NCBI GenBank assembly: GCA_019321725.1
Contig: CM033118.1
Span: 17,820,071-17,884,070, forward strand
Origin: Paulownia fortunei
Lineage: Eukaryota > Streptophyta > Magnoliopsida > Lamiales > Paulowniaceae
Length of the DNA stretch: 64,000 nt
Reading direction: 5' to 3'
The translations under genes and the position numbers were made by a program. The notes under the pieces are model-generated. The model ran no database searches. It saw only the letters and a program-made list of their open reading frames with translations, and was not told the DNA's origin. Each line of letters starts with the position of its first letter. Position 1 is the first letter of the stretch. Below, piece by piece: positions 43,439 to 54,200 of this stretch.

Positions 43439-43787
43439 TTTTAATATATTTATATATATATATATTTATACTTACTTTATATATAATTAATATATAAATT
43501 TGTGGGAGTGGAGAAATAAGGAGTAAGATGTAATTAAGGATGATTGCTATTTTATACATATATTTTAGATAAATATATATATATATATACATGTATTTAG
43601 GTAAATATTTTTTATTATAATAATAAATAACATAAAGTTATGTTGTTTAATTTTTTTTTTACTTAAGTATATGTATGTAAATATTTTAATAAAAATAATA
43701 ATAATACTATTTTTGTTTCATAAATCAGACAAACAATTTTTTTGAATAATAATTACAGTATTGAAAAATACAAGAATAAAAAAAATA

Positions 43788-46380
43788 CTAAAAATGATCA
43801 CCAATGCCACACGTTCGTCGTTGGCGTTGTCGTCTATCTCGACGTCCACCCTGAGCAGCAGCAATATCATGTGATTGGTCTGATGAAGTTGTGGAGGTCG
43901 ACTCTCCACGATCATGATAGTCGCTGTTTAGATGTGGAAATGCAATAGGCGAGACAGTAAATTTTTCACGTCCAGAATCGTGTCCTATATGCTGCTGAAC
44001 AAACGGTATTTGCGCCATGTCTAAATCTGAACTGAATAGTATAGAAAATGACATCGTATATGATGGTATACCCCAATACGGAGTGAATGAGTCATCCGGT
44101 TGTACCTATTGAGGCACATAATAGTCGGCAGTACTATCCAAACCGTGTGATACATGATGTGTCGAGGTGGATGGACCTGCCTCATCTACTACACTAGACA
44201 TAAGTGGATGAGGAATGTCGTAAGATGTAGAAGCATAGCTAGTAAATGCACCTCGTGCCGAAGTAGAGGGACCCACATCATCTATTACTCTAGTACGCCT
44301 CCTTGTCCTCCTGGCTGTGTCTTGTGGTGGTGGCATTGGTATATTTACACAGCATCTTGTTGTCTACGAAGTAGGTGCCTGAGATCATCAGTGGCGTGTA
44401 TAGCTTCACTCCTCAACTACATAAGTGAAGCTATATCTTGCTCGTTCGCGCCATTAGTATTGAATCTAATCCTCTTGACCGTCATATTCTAAAATTCGTG
44501 TAAAAAAGGAATAATATTAAAAAATATCATAAATATGATGCATACACATTATAAATTTTTTTACTAATGAATATCTTACCATAGCTTCCAAATCTGATAT
44601 GTGTGAAGGCTGGTACCCCTCCTCCATAGGCAAATGGGATGGTGATATCAGACGGCGTGTAATGCCATCGTACCAATCTATATAGCGAGACTCAGTACTA
44701 TCGGATCCAGTAATGGGAGGGTTGACGATAATAAACTGATGTCTATTTGCCCACTGCGACACATACTTCCGGTGATATCGAGCTCAATCCTCTCCACTGC
44801 ATCCCCTGCGGTCTACATCATGTAAAGTCTGCTTATACGCTGGTATATCTGGTGGAATGTACTGGCGCATGACCCGCTCTGGGTGATGGAACTCCAAGAT
44901 AGCGTAGTTGATCAATGGACAACGAGATCTCTACAGTGGCGTATTACACCTTGGACCCAACACCATAATATCCGGTGAACTCATATCATATGGCTCCCAT
45001 ATAAACTACAACTATAAAATACATAAATTTGAATTATTTGTACATATATGAAAAGAAAAATCAAATCAAATTTAAACAAGTGTCTTAAATTCTACTCACC
45101 TCTATATCAGTCATCCTATCTAGTATATCCCTAATAATCCTGACTGAATGACTCGCTGTACGCGTGAAACTATAATACTGCATCCACCTATATGTATATA
45201 AAAACAATCATGAAATAATAATTATGAAACAATAATCACAAAATAATAGTGGAAGTATAAGCTCATTATCATTAGCGTTAATAAATGGGCCTACACCTTG
45301 CACCATATGGAGGAAGTGGAAGCTCATGATCATTAGCGTCGATGAGTGGACCCATATTTACTTGCGAACGTAATCGTCTTGGCACCAACGTGATAATGCG
45401 AGACCATCCCATATCTGCAAAAATATATATTAATCTATAGTACAAGGAAAATATATTGATATAACATAAGAAAGTAACAATACTTGTATAAAGTTTACCT
45501 GTAGAAGCACCATCGCACCACCAATAACATTCTTGTCTTTATCTGATGCAGTGCACAACTCACGATACATGAAAGATAGTACTGCACTGCCCCAACTAAA
45601 ATAAACAACATCCTTAATCTGCTCCATACTTTGTAGATATAGTAACGATACTCCATTGCCTGATGAATCAGGACACATAATGCTATCGAGTAGAATTAAT
45701 GTACAGTCGCGTGCATATCGCTCCAACTCATCGTGGGGAGTGTCATCTGTCACTGGGTTAGCCTTAAGATAACCCCTCAAGGCACTCAACAATATACAGT
45801 CACCCCTAAACTGCTGTGAAGTGGGTTGAAATCCTAAGTAATGGTGGCAATAATCCTACCACTGCTCGGTAGATCTCCTCGGATCAACTCCAATAACAGG
45901 CTGACCATCTACTGGTAAACCCCAAATAACTGTAACATCTTGTAGTGTGACAGTCATCTCACCAATGCAAAAATAAAATGTATGAGTATCAGGTCGCCAT
46001 CTCTCGACTAGAGCAGTAATCAAATAAAAGTCCATATCAAAGTGTCCATATCGGTAGACGCCATACAATCCCATATCATACAGCATATGAACTACACGAG
46101 GATGCAATGCATCCTCTCCACCATGAAGACTCCAAAATGGTGCGCCTGCGTGCCTAACTGTAAGTGTCCTATCAACCGCACCAGCAAATACATTCTCTGA
46201 ACGGTGAGTAGCCTGTCGTGATAAAACTATCGTATCCCGTTGACCATATACAGAAACAATATCCATTCTGTTTATAAATGAATAACCCCATGTGTTAGGG
46301 ATAATTTTTTTAAAAGCATCACATGAATGTTTACATATAATATGAAATTTAACCATATGATTAACAACAATTAAATACAA
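43788..46380 (-). pseudogene. MAIN/PMD-type plant mobile domain protein, decayed
   Basis: The plant mobile domain occurs in MAIN/MAIL1 genome-stability proteins and in many transposons. Frame 46380-45856 holds AGAPFWSLHGGEDALHPRVV, DFYLITALVERWRPDTHTFY and VTVIWGLPVDGQPVIGVDP, the PMD core. Frame 45792-45430 continues with YLQSMEQIKDVVYFSWGSAV and LSFMYRELCTASDKD. Next come DMGWSRIITLVPRRLRS (about 45,410) and WANRHQFIIVNPPITGSDS (about 44,745), then a basic Ser-rich tail (RRTRRRTRVIDDVGPSTS; RRDRRQRQRRTCG). Short intron-like breaks separate the blocks. TAG after CNTPL and TGA near 44,787 interrupt the frame. It lies directly after the transposase on the same strand. Confidence 0.8.
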
Positions 46381-46514
46381 ATTTTAACATATAACATGAA
46401 ATTGTACATACATCATTAACAACAGTTAAATATAACATCATTACAAAATTATTTCATACAAATAAGGAGTATTACTCCCACACAAAAGCAAATACTAATC
46501 TAACTGTAATGACA

Positions 46515-49145
46515 TCATCTATGCTGGGAAGACGAAGGTGTTCCACGTTCTGTTGCATTGACCCTTTGCCTTGCTTGCACTTGTTGTCTAGCACGTGTCT
46601 GAGACCAATCCATCTCGTTAGGAATTCGAGTAGTAGTATTCTGTCCATGACGATTCTGAATCCGCAATGCTGGATTATACCACAACTCAAAAGGGGGCGC
46701 ATCCCAATAAATTTCATCTGTCAAAGCTCAAACTTCTCTTTATAAGTATCTACATAAGAAGCAGTGCTATAGTACGATTTAATGAGTGTTGCTGGATTAA
46801 CTCCAAAATGCCGACAAGTATGTATTGCATGCGAGCAAGGTATTCCAAATTGACTTCAATTACCGTATGAACACTCAATTGACCTCAGTTTCACGACGTG
46901 TGTAAAACTCTTGGATGATCTTGGTCGACGTGTTACGACAGACGCGAATTGATCTGTGTAATCAAACACGTGTACCATATGCTCTATAGATAGGTTCTGC
47001 CAACTCTCATACCTTTGTAATATATTATCAGGCCATGGTTAGTTATTCTCCACCATTCGACGATCCTTGGATAGTCGATCGAGAAAATATTTAATAACAC
47101 GATGGAATGTAATATGTACAATAGCAGTGACTGGGAGCCATCGTGCACCTTTCAACATTCCATTAATGCATTTTGACATCTTTGTTTCAGAATGCCACAT
47201 CGCCATTCTCCATCATAAGCTAGAGTTCACTGACATTTATCTATATTCTCCAAGTATGCATGTGCATCCTCGTTAAGAGCCTTTATTTTTTCCATTACCT
47301 TATCAAATTATCTGATTGTCAATTGTGAACCAGCTGTATAACACAAATTCCTTAATGCAATACTCTTGAACCGCTTGTTGAAGTTAGATGACACATGCCT
47401 TAAGCAAAAATGATGCACCCCGCGAGGTGGCGTGAAATCAGGTATGTATTGAACAGCTCCAAGTAGACCACTATATTGGTCAGATATCAAATAGACACCC
47501 AACCCCACGGACAACATACATAGACAACATATGCAAAAACCATTTCCAAGATGTAAATGTTTCTTCATCAACAACTGCAAAAGCCAGAAGCAAAACCTGT
47601 TGATTTGCATCTATCCCCACAGCAATCAACAACTTGTGTTTGTACTTTGTGTAAAGATGTATTCCATTAACACTTATTACTTTACGACAATTTTGGAACT
47701 CATCGATACATGGCTTGAATGCCCAGAATACATATTTTAATATTTTCTTTTTTGCGAACTCGGTGTCGATGTGATGCCACTCCATAATTGTGCCTGGATT
47801 TCATTTTTGCAGATCTTCTAAATACTTAGGTAATTTTCTAACTGACCTCTCCCAAGTGCCATAAACATTTTCCCTTGCGCGTTTCAAACCGTGCCAGACC
47901 TTATGATATAAAATTTCATACTGATACTTCTCTTTCATATTTTATTGGACATACTTAATCTCATAGTCGAGTCACACTGAACTATACCAGTAAGCAACCT
48001 TGCGATCATGTTTTTACATAGGTTGCGATTATCCACAAACACTGAATTCATAAGGCAGGTATGAGGTCTTCCCCACTTGGTGATTTTCCATAAATCGAGT
48101 TTTGCTTTCAATGATGCTCGAAGCCCTAATTACACCACGTGGTCGATGTACTATGGCTGCATTCCATTTTCCATAATTTTGGTGTACTCTCAACCACCCG
48201 ATACTCACGTCTGACAACTTGTACAGAGTAATCTTTAACTGAAGCTTGGAGATTTTTTTTGTCTTTGAATACTATACCCTTTTCAAGCTCTCCAATACTA
48301 GAGTCATAAAACTTTCCTCTATTTGGAATATCAATAGAATCAATAACTATTTTTGGGTAACATGTTGTGAAGAATGGTATAGTATGATTAGAGTTATATT
48401 CATTTGTTGTTGAGAGCAATGAGCTATAAACTGGCACTTGATGTTGGGATGAGTTGCCCTCATCATGTTGCTCATACATCTATTCCAAATCATCAATTTC
48501 GACTCCATCACCATCATCACCATCATCATCACCATTATCTTCATTAGCAATTTCATCGGATTCGAAATTAATATGTTCTTCAACACCAAAACTATCGACA
48601 AGTGGGTCGGATAATTCATCAGTATATGCATTATACGGCTCTGTATTTGTACCTTGAAAATGCTCTTGACCAGAGCTTGAAGCACCTGCATTAAACTCAT
48701 TGATGCCAACACTTGCCATACCTTGCATCACTGTAGTCATTTCAAATACACTATCATTTTTTAAAAATGATGCATACTGATAATACTCATTGCTTGTTGT
48801 TATCTCAGGCACAATATTGTGAACAATTTGTTCTGCCTCAACATAAAATTCTACAAATTGATTTTCTCTTCCCGCATCTAAGAAAAATTCCAATCCTTCG
48901 TCATCCGTTATTGATATTAGTTGTGACACATTACCGCAACAGTATTTATCAAATAATTTCAATAAGAACTGTTTATCATCAGCGCCCGTAATCTGATACA
49001 CTTTCAATAGTAATTCAGAAAATCTTGTCCTACGAGACATTCTCCTCGCTCCAATTGCAGGGCGATCATACGTCACTAAATTTGCATCTTGTATAATTTG
49101 ACCACTAAAATATACTAGAACATCAATGTTGTTTCTATTTGCCAT
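46515..49145 (-). pseudogene. MULE transposase (MuDR type), decayed
   Basis: An N-terminal MuDR-like part starts MANRNNIDVLVYFSGQ at 49,145. An acidic Asp/Glu stretch follows (about 48,500), then the DNA-binding region (IGELEKGIVFKDKKNLQASV, about 48,300-48,220). The MULE catalytic domain reads ISVNGIHLYTKYKHK, LLIAVGIDANQQVLLLAFAV, SWKWFLHML and ISDQYSGLLGAV. The first catalytic Asp of the DGTHL motif is Asn here (codon 47,666-47,668). A SWIM zinc finger remnant reads FGIPCSHAIHTCRHFGVNP, but its CxC pair has become CSY and a stop follows (about 46,850). The end reads RIPNEMDWSQTRAR, a usual MULE C-terminus. Several in-frame stops show it is dead. Confidence 0.85.
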
Positions 49146-49909
49146 AACTACATCAAAAAAGTATTAATATATTAATTTTAAATAATAATTTCAAAGACAT
49201 AATATTTAATTAAGATTATCATAGTTGTGAAAAAGATTCCCTAAATAGTTCAATAATTTTTAACTCATATTTTCGAGTCAAATAACAAATAACAAATAAC
49301 AAATATAATATACAATTTTTTTTTTGCAAACATTAGCTTCTCCACATATAAAATATGTTATTAAAAATATACTTGCATGTATCATTATAAAAAATAATAT
49401 TAATAACATTTCAATACAATCAAATTTATTTTTTCAATATAATAATACATTTACTTCACAATTATTACAATAAAATATATATATATATAATTAAAATATG
49501 ATACCTGTAAGTCACACGCACAATATGATCTGCGTCGTATTTTAATCTATCGCGTACTAACCTGAACAAAAATATATAAATATTAATTAGCAATTTTTTT
49601 AATTAAAAAATTTAAAAAATAATAACAATATTACTTACTGAAAGAAGCGAAAATATACGAGAATGGGAGAATCCGAAAAATAAAAGAAAAAATTACAAAA
49701 AAAAATCGACAAAGAGTTCGAATGAAAGGGCGAAAGAGAGAGAGAGAGAATGGGGGAAGTTGGTGGGTGGGGAAAATAGAGGAAGTGAGGAGGGGGAAGG
49801 TGAAGCTTTAATAATGGTGGAATGAGGAGGAGGGGCGCGCGGGAGGGAGGCGGAATGGGGAGAGGAAAGGAGAGGGGAGGGGAAGAAGGGAACGGTCGAC
49901 TTTGACGCC

Positions 49910-50004
49910 GACCAAAGGCGCAACCATGGGTTGCGCTTTCTGATCAAAAAGCGCAATCCTAGATTGCGCTTCCTGCGAAAGCGCGATTTCGAAATGCGCT
50001 TTCA
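49910..50004 (-). repeat. Right terminal inverted repeat of the MULE, hairpin-built
   Basis: It mirrors the left end. Palindromes AAGCGCAATC/GATTGCGCTT and GGCGCAACC/GGTTGCGC replace the left pair at matching places. Arm sequences (AAGCGCAA, GGCGCAA) are conserved between ends, while loop bases differ. Confidence 0.75.
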
Positions 50005-50103
50005 CTTATTTTTTTCATTCCTCCTCCGATCACGGTATTTTTTTAATTATTTTTTAAATTTACTATTTTATATTAAATTCGTCTTTATTATAGCAATTTT
50101 TGT

Positions 50104-50490
50104 GGGATGATAAACGGATGAGTTTGTTGCAAGTTTATCAAAATCCGTCTCGTTAGTATTTTTTTAGAACTTGAAACCCGTCTCATCTTGAATTCGTCAG
50201 ATTCGGATTAGACCTGCTATATCCGCTTTATAATTTAAAAATATTAATATATATTTTAAAAATAACACTATTAAACTTTTTTTTAAAATATATTTTAAAA
50301 ATATAATATTATATATAAATATTAAAATAAAAAAATAATAAAATTTAAATATGGTGGATTTGGAGCGATATAAATTTAAAAATAAAAAATCAAAATTTAT
50401 TTTGAATTCGTTTATAACTTTAAAAACACGCCCCTAATCGAAACATGCATGGGACGGGTCCAGGTCTGGACTTGCCCGTTGCCATCACTA
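50104..50490. mobile_element. Non-autonomous DNA element, copy B
   Basis: The left end GGGATGATAAACGGATGAGT and the complement of the right end (GTGATGGCAACGGGCAAGTC) form an imperfect inverted repeat. The interior shares TATAATTTAAAAATATTAAT and CACTATTAAAC words with the copy at 38,150. The flanks TAGCA on both sides may be part of a target duplication. Confidence 0.45.
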
Positions 50491-51220
50491 GCATCATATT
50501 TCACCTTTTGACTTGAATTTTAATTTTTGATAATTTAAAATTATTTAATTATTATATTTAATTCTCATTGACCTTCACATCACTTATTTGTAATCCATTT
50601 TCTTTTTAAAGCTCGTCTTAAAATACTCGTATATGCATAAAACAGCATTAATAATAAAATTTAAATATAGTAATAAAAAAGCCATTATACAAAATTTCAA
50701 CTTTTAATATAATTTTAAATATAAATTTCAAACATATTTCATGCTTGTCATCCTGCTTGTCATCCTGCTATGTAATTAAATCGACTCATTAAAATTGAAA
50801 AACAATTTTATTGAGTCAATTACCAAAGAAAGAACAATAAAGGCCAATTTTTGGTTAATTTGATTTCGATTATTAATTATATGTAAATTAAATTCTGATT
50901 GAAATGATTTAAATTTTATGGAATGAAGAATTTAAGGAAATAATTTTAAATTATTTTACATAAATTTAAAATTCAGCACAATAATACAAAAACAATTCAA
51001 AATAAAAATAAAAAAACTAAAAAATTATTATAATGTAAAATTATTTAAATTATTATATAAATTTAAAAATATATCAACTTTTTTTGGATTTCTCATTTCT
51101 CCCCCAAAAATCAGAGAAAGAGTCCACAACCTCCCTCTCTCTCTCTTCAAATCAACCCCCCTCCCCCACACCCCCAACCCTCCACCCGCTGCTCCCCTGG
51201 CATTTCCATTCAGTTGAACT
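50491..51220 (+). promoter_or_regulatory. Intergenic DNA and promoter/leader of the DEG9-like gene
   Basis: No gene is seen to about 51,100. A pyrimidine-rich Y-patch (51,130-51,190, with CTCTCTCTCTC and runs of C) directly precedes the start codon and is probably the leader. TATA-like AT-rich sequence lies at 51,040-51,080, but no single TATA box can be chosen. Confidence 0.4.
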
Positions 51221-54200
51221 ATGTGCAGCGAAGCCAAACTGAAGCGGAAGCGCGGCCGCAGCGCCAAACCTCGGACAGAGGCCACCGTCCTCGACAACAG
51301 CAACACCACCAATTCCCCGGCCACAACCGCCGCCGAAAACGACGTGGTGTTCTCCCTCAGCAACGTGGAGCTCATCAACACCAATTCCCCAATCTCTTCC
51401 TCTCACCACCATCGCCGCGGCCGCGGCCGCCCCAGGAAAACCCCTAAGCCGAACCTTCCACCAACAAAACTCTATCCATTTCCGCTCCGCCTATCGCTAA
51501 CGGTTTTGTGCCTCCGCTGATTAATGCGGAGAGCGCTGTGGCTAGGGTTGTTCCCTCCATGGACTCGGTGGTGAAGGTTTTTTGTGTTCACACAGAGCCG
51601 AATTTCTCTTTGCCGTGGCAGAGGAAACGTCAGTGTAGTTCGAGCAGTAGTGGGTTTGTGATTAAGGGGAGGAGGGTATTGACGAATGCGCATTCGGTGG
51701 AGCATTATACTCAGGTTAAGTTGAAAAAGAGAGGGTCTGATACTAAGTATGTTGCCACTGTCCTTGCCATTGGAACCGAATGCGACATTGGTGAGAATGC
51801 TCTAAATTTTGTCGATTGATTTCTTTCCGCTCTTCTTCTTCTTCTTCTTCATCTTTTGTTTAATTTCGGAACCAATGCTGTTACCTTCGTAGAAACTTGT
51901 GGAGGAAGGAATTGTATGTGATGCGGTTATTGAACTACTTATTTTAGTTGAATTAGTTGAATGTCAACTAGTTGCTGTGATTTTTCAGAAATTTGAAAAT
52001 TTTTGGTTGGTATTCGGTATCAATTTTGTAAAATTTTCTTATTGGGTTCGGTATCGGGTTTTGGCATTTATGCATTTATTCATAGTATCATACCAAATGC
52101 GGAACTAATGTATATGTATTACAATTATTATCTACTTTTAAACTATTCTTTAATTTCATTTAAAAACTTTTAATTACTTCTTGAAAGTTTTTTTTTTGTT
52201 TATTTTAAAATTTCGATTCATCAATTTGTCAAATTGGAAAAAGTGGGGTAATTTACTGAACTGAACCAATTAATTTGGTTTGGTGACTGGTTACACAAAT
52301 GGCCTATTGAGACTTTGCTTAAGTTTGTGGTTTTACCGAATGAACAATCCTAGGAGGAAAGGGATATTTCGAGTTTTATTGCTCGTCGCACATGTTGTTC
52401 ATTGGCTAATCGAGACAAAAATATCTTGTCTTATTGCTATCTCTATAAATATATAGTAGTTAAATATTGCAATAGAAGTAATACATTTATTGAAGTAATC
52501 ATGGTTCGCCATGCGGTGATTTCGCCTACGGAATGGGAACGACAGCCTCCGTTTTCGGAGTTCCTGGCCATGATGCAGATAAGTATGGATTTACACTGGA
52601 ACGATGGATTGATCTACACTGGTTAGGCCGGATTGTATGTTGCGGAACATCATGGAATAAAACTTCCAGAAAAAGGAAGAGGCAACATATCATTCATCTC
52701 ACCATTGTTGATGTTGGTATTGGTGCAGCTGCTGCATGGTGTTTGGCGCGGCAGCTGAGGTGGAGGCAATGGGGAAGGAGCACCACCATGCCGTTACTTT
52801 TGCTCTATTGTAATATTGCTGCTAGTAACAGGTTGTTCATTCGGTAAAATCGAATCAAACTGTAATTTCGGTACGCCAAAATGTTATACCGAGTATTGAA
52901 CCGAATTAATCGGTTCAGTTTCGGTTATTACTGATTTTTTTTCTGTTCAGTAGTTCGGTTAATCGGATTTATAAAAAAAAAAAAGAAATAAAAAAGTTAA
53001 AACTAAAATAATAAAATTATAATTTTATTTCTTATTTGTTATCTTTTTAGATTTTGTGAGTAAAAAAATTAAAAAATATGAAAATAATAGTAAATCCAAA
53101 AATATTACAAAGTAGTTATGTATAAAAATATGTAAAGATTATAATTCGGTACTCAGTATGGTTTGGTAAATCAAAACCAAGAACCATAACCGAACTGAAT
53201 ACCGAATTTTTGAAAAAATAAAAATCCAATACCGAACCGAACTTCCAATTTTGTTGTGATCCATACCGAATTTTCGGTTTCGGTTTGGTTTGGTTTGATC
53301 GATTTACTGAAGTGTGAACACCTCTAGTGACTGCTGTACTGTGCTGTGTGTTGTACTTTCGGGGTGTAATGAGTTGGCGGAGCCGATGGTAGAGGTGGTG
53401 ATGCAGTGTGGCCTCGCCTGTAAGTGGGCGCCAGGAAGGTGAGGTAGAGGAGAAGAAAGAGAGAAATTAATAGTAAAGGAGAAAGTTAAGAAAAGGAGGA
53501 AAAAAAGAGTTGCAAGACAAAGGAAAGTAGAGGAAATAAAAAAAGGAAACAAACATGTTCATAAGTTAGTAAAGAGGAGTAAGGGAAAAACATTTTTCTT
53601 CCGTTTTCACACCTGTCACTCATAATCTCAGTCCATGTGCCCTTCCTTAAATCTGGCTTGTGCTAAGTTTATATTAATGTAGTAACCAATTGCTTAAAGA
53701 ATAACTTAACGAAAGTTAAAGAAAAGGTACTATTACAAAGACAAATACCAAGTCAATAATAAATTTCAAATTTTGTTTGCCTATGGGTAAAAATGTGAAT
53801 ACCATTGAAAAGAAATAGAGTTCCGTTTTGTTTTTAATTTTCTTTTTGGTTCATGTCAATCAAGAACTGATCAAATTGCCTATAATTATATTGTCAATTA
53901 AACTTTCCTAAACAACAATATAAATATTTTTAATGCATAGTTTTAATAGTTTAATTTCATTATTAATTTAACTGTTGCCCATGAAAGGTAATGTTTTGCT
54001 GTTTCTCCTAATTAGTGATATATTTAAAGTTTGATTCAATCGTTGTTTTACTAAAATCATTGCAATCTATATTTGTACCTCCCTGTGACTCCACATTATA
54101 TTTGTCATGCATGTACTGTATATTACATGGACCTTATGTAGTAAATTATTCTATATGGATAGACTTTATAAGGTGACATATTGGCTATGTTGTGAATAGA

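Larger units (their letters stand above)
43343..50004 (-). mobile_element. Decayed Mutator-like element carrying a plant mobile domain gene
   Basis: About 6.66 kb, bounded by related ~95-bp inverted repeats (GTGAAAGTGCAAGT... on the left, and the complement of GTGAAAGCGCATTT... on the right). Inside, both on the minus strand, lie a MULE transposase relic (49,145-46,515) followed by a MAIN-type plant mobile domain gene relic (46,380-43,788). MULE-borne plant mobile domain genes are known in angiosperms. I could not identify a clear 9-bp target duplication: the flanks are AAAATATAG and TTATTTTTT. Both genes contain stops, so the copy is non-autonomous now. Confidence 0.75.

Noticed and set aside
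43742..44492. Plus-strand frames of 68 and 112 codons inside the MULE
   Set aside because: They are antisense to the recognisable PMD C-terminal frames.
49693..50005. Pro/Ser-rich minus-strand frames at the right end of the MULE
   Set aside because: They translate the GA-rich subterminal and TIR sequence and are not part of a known gene.
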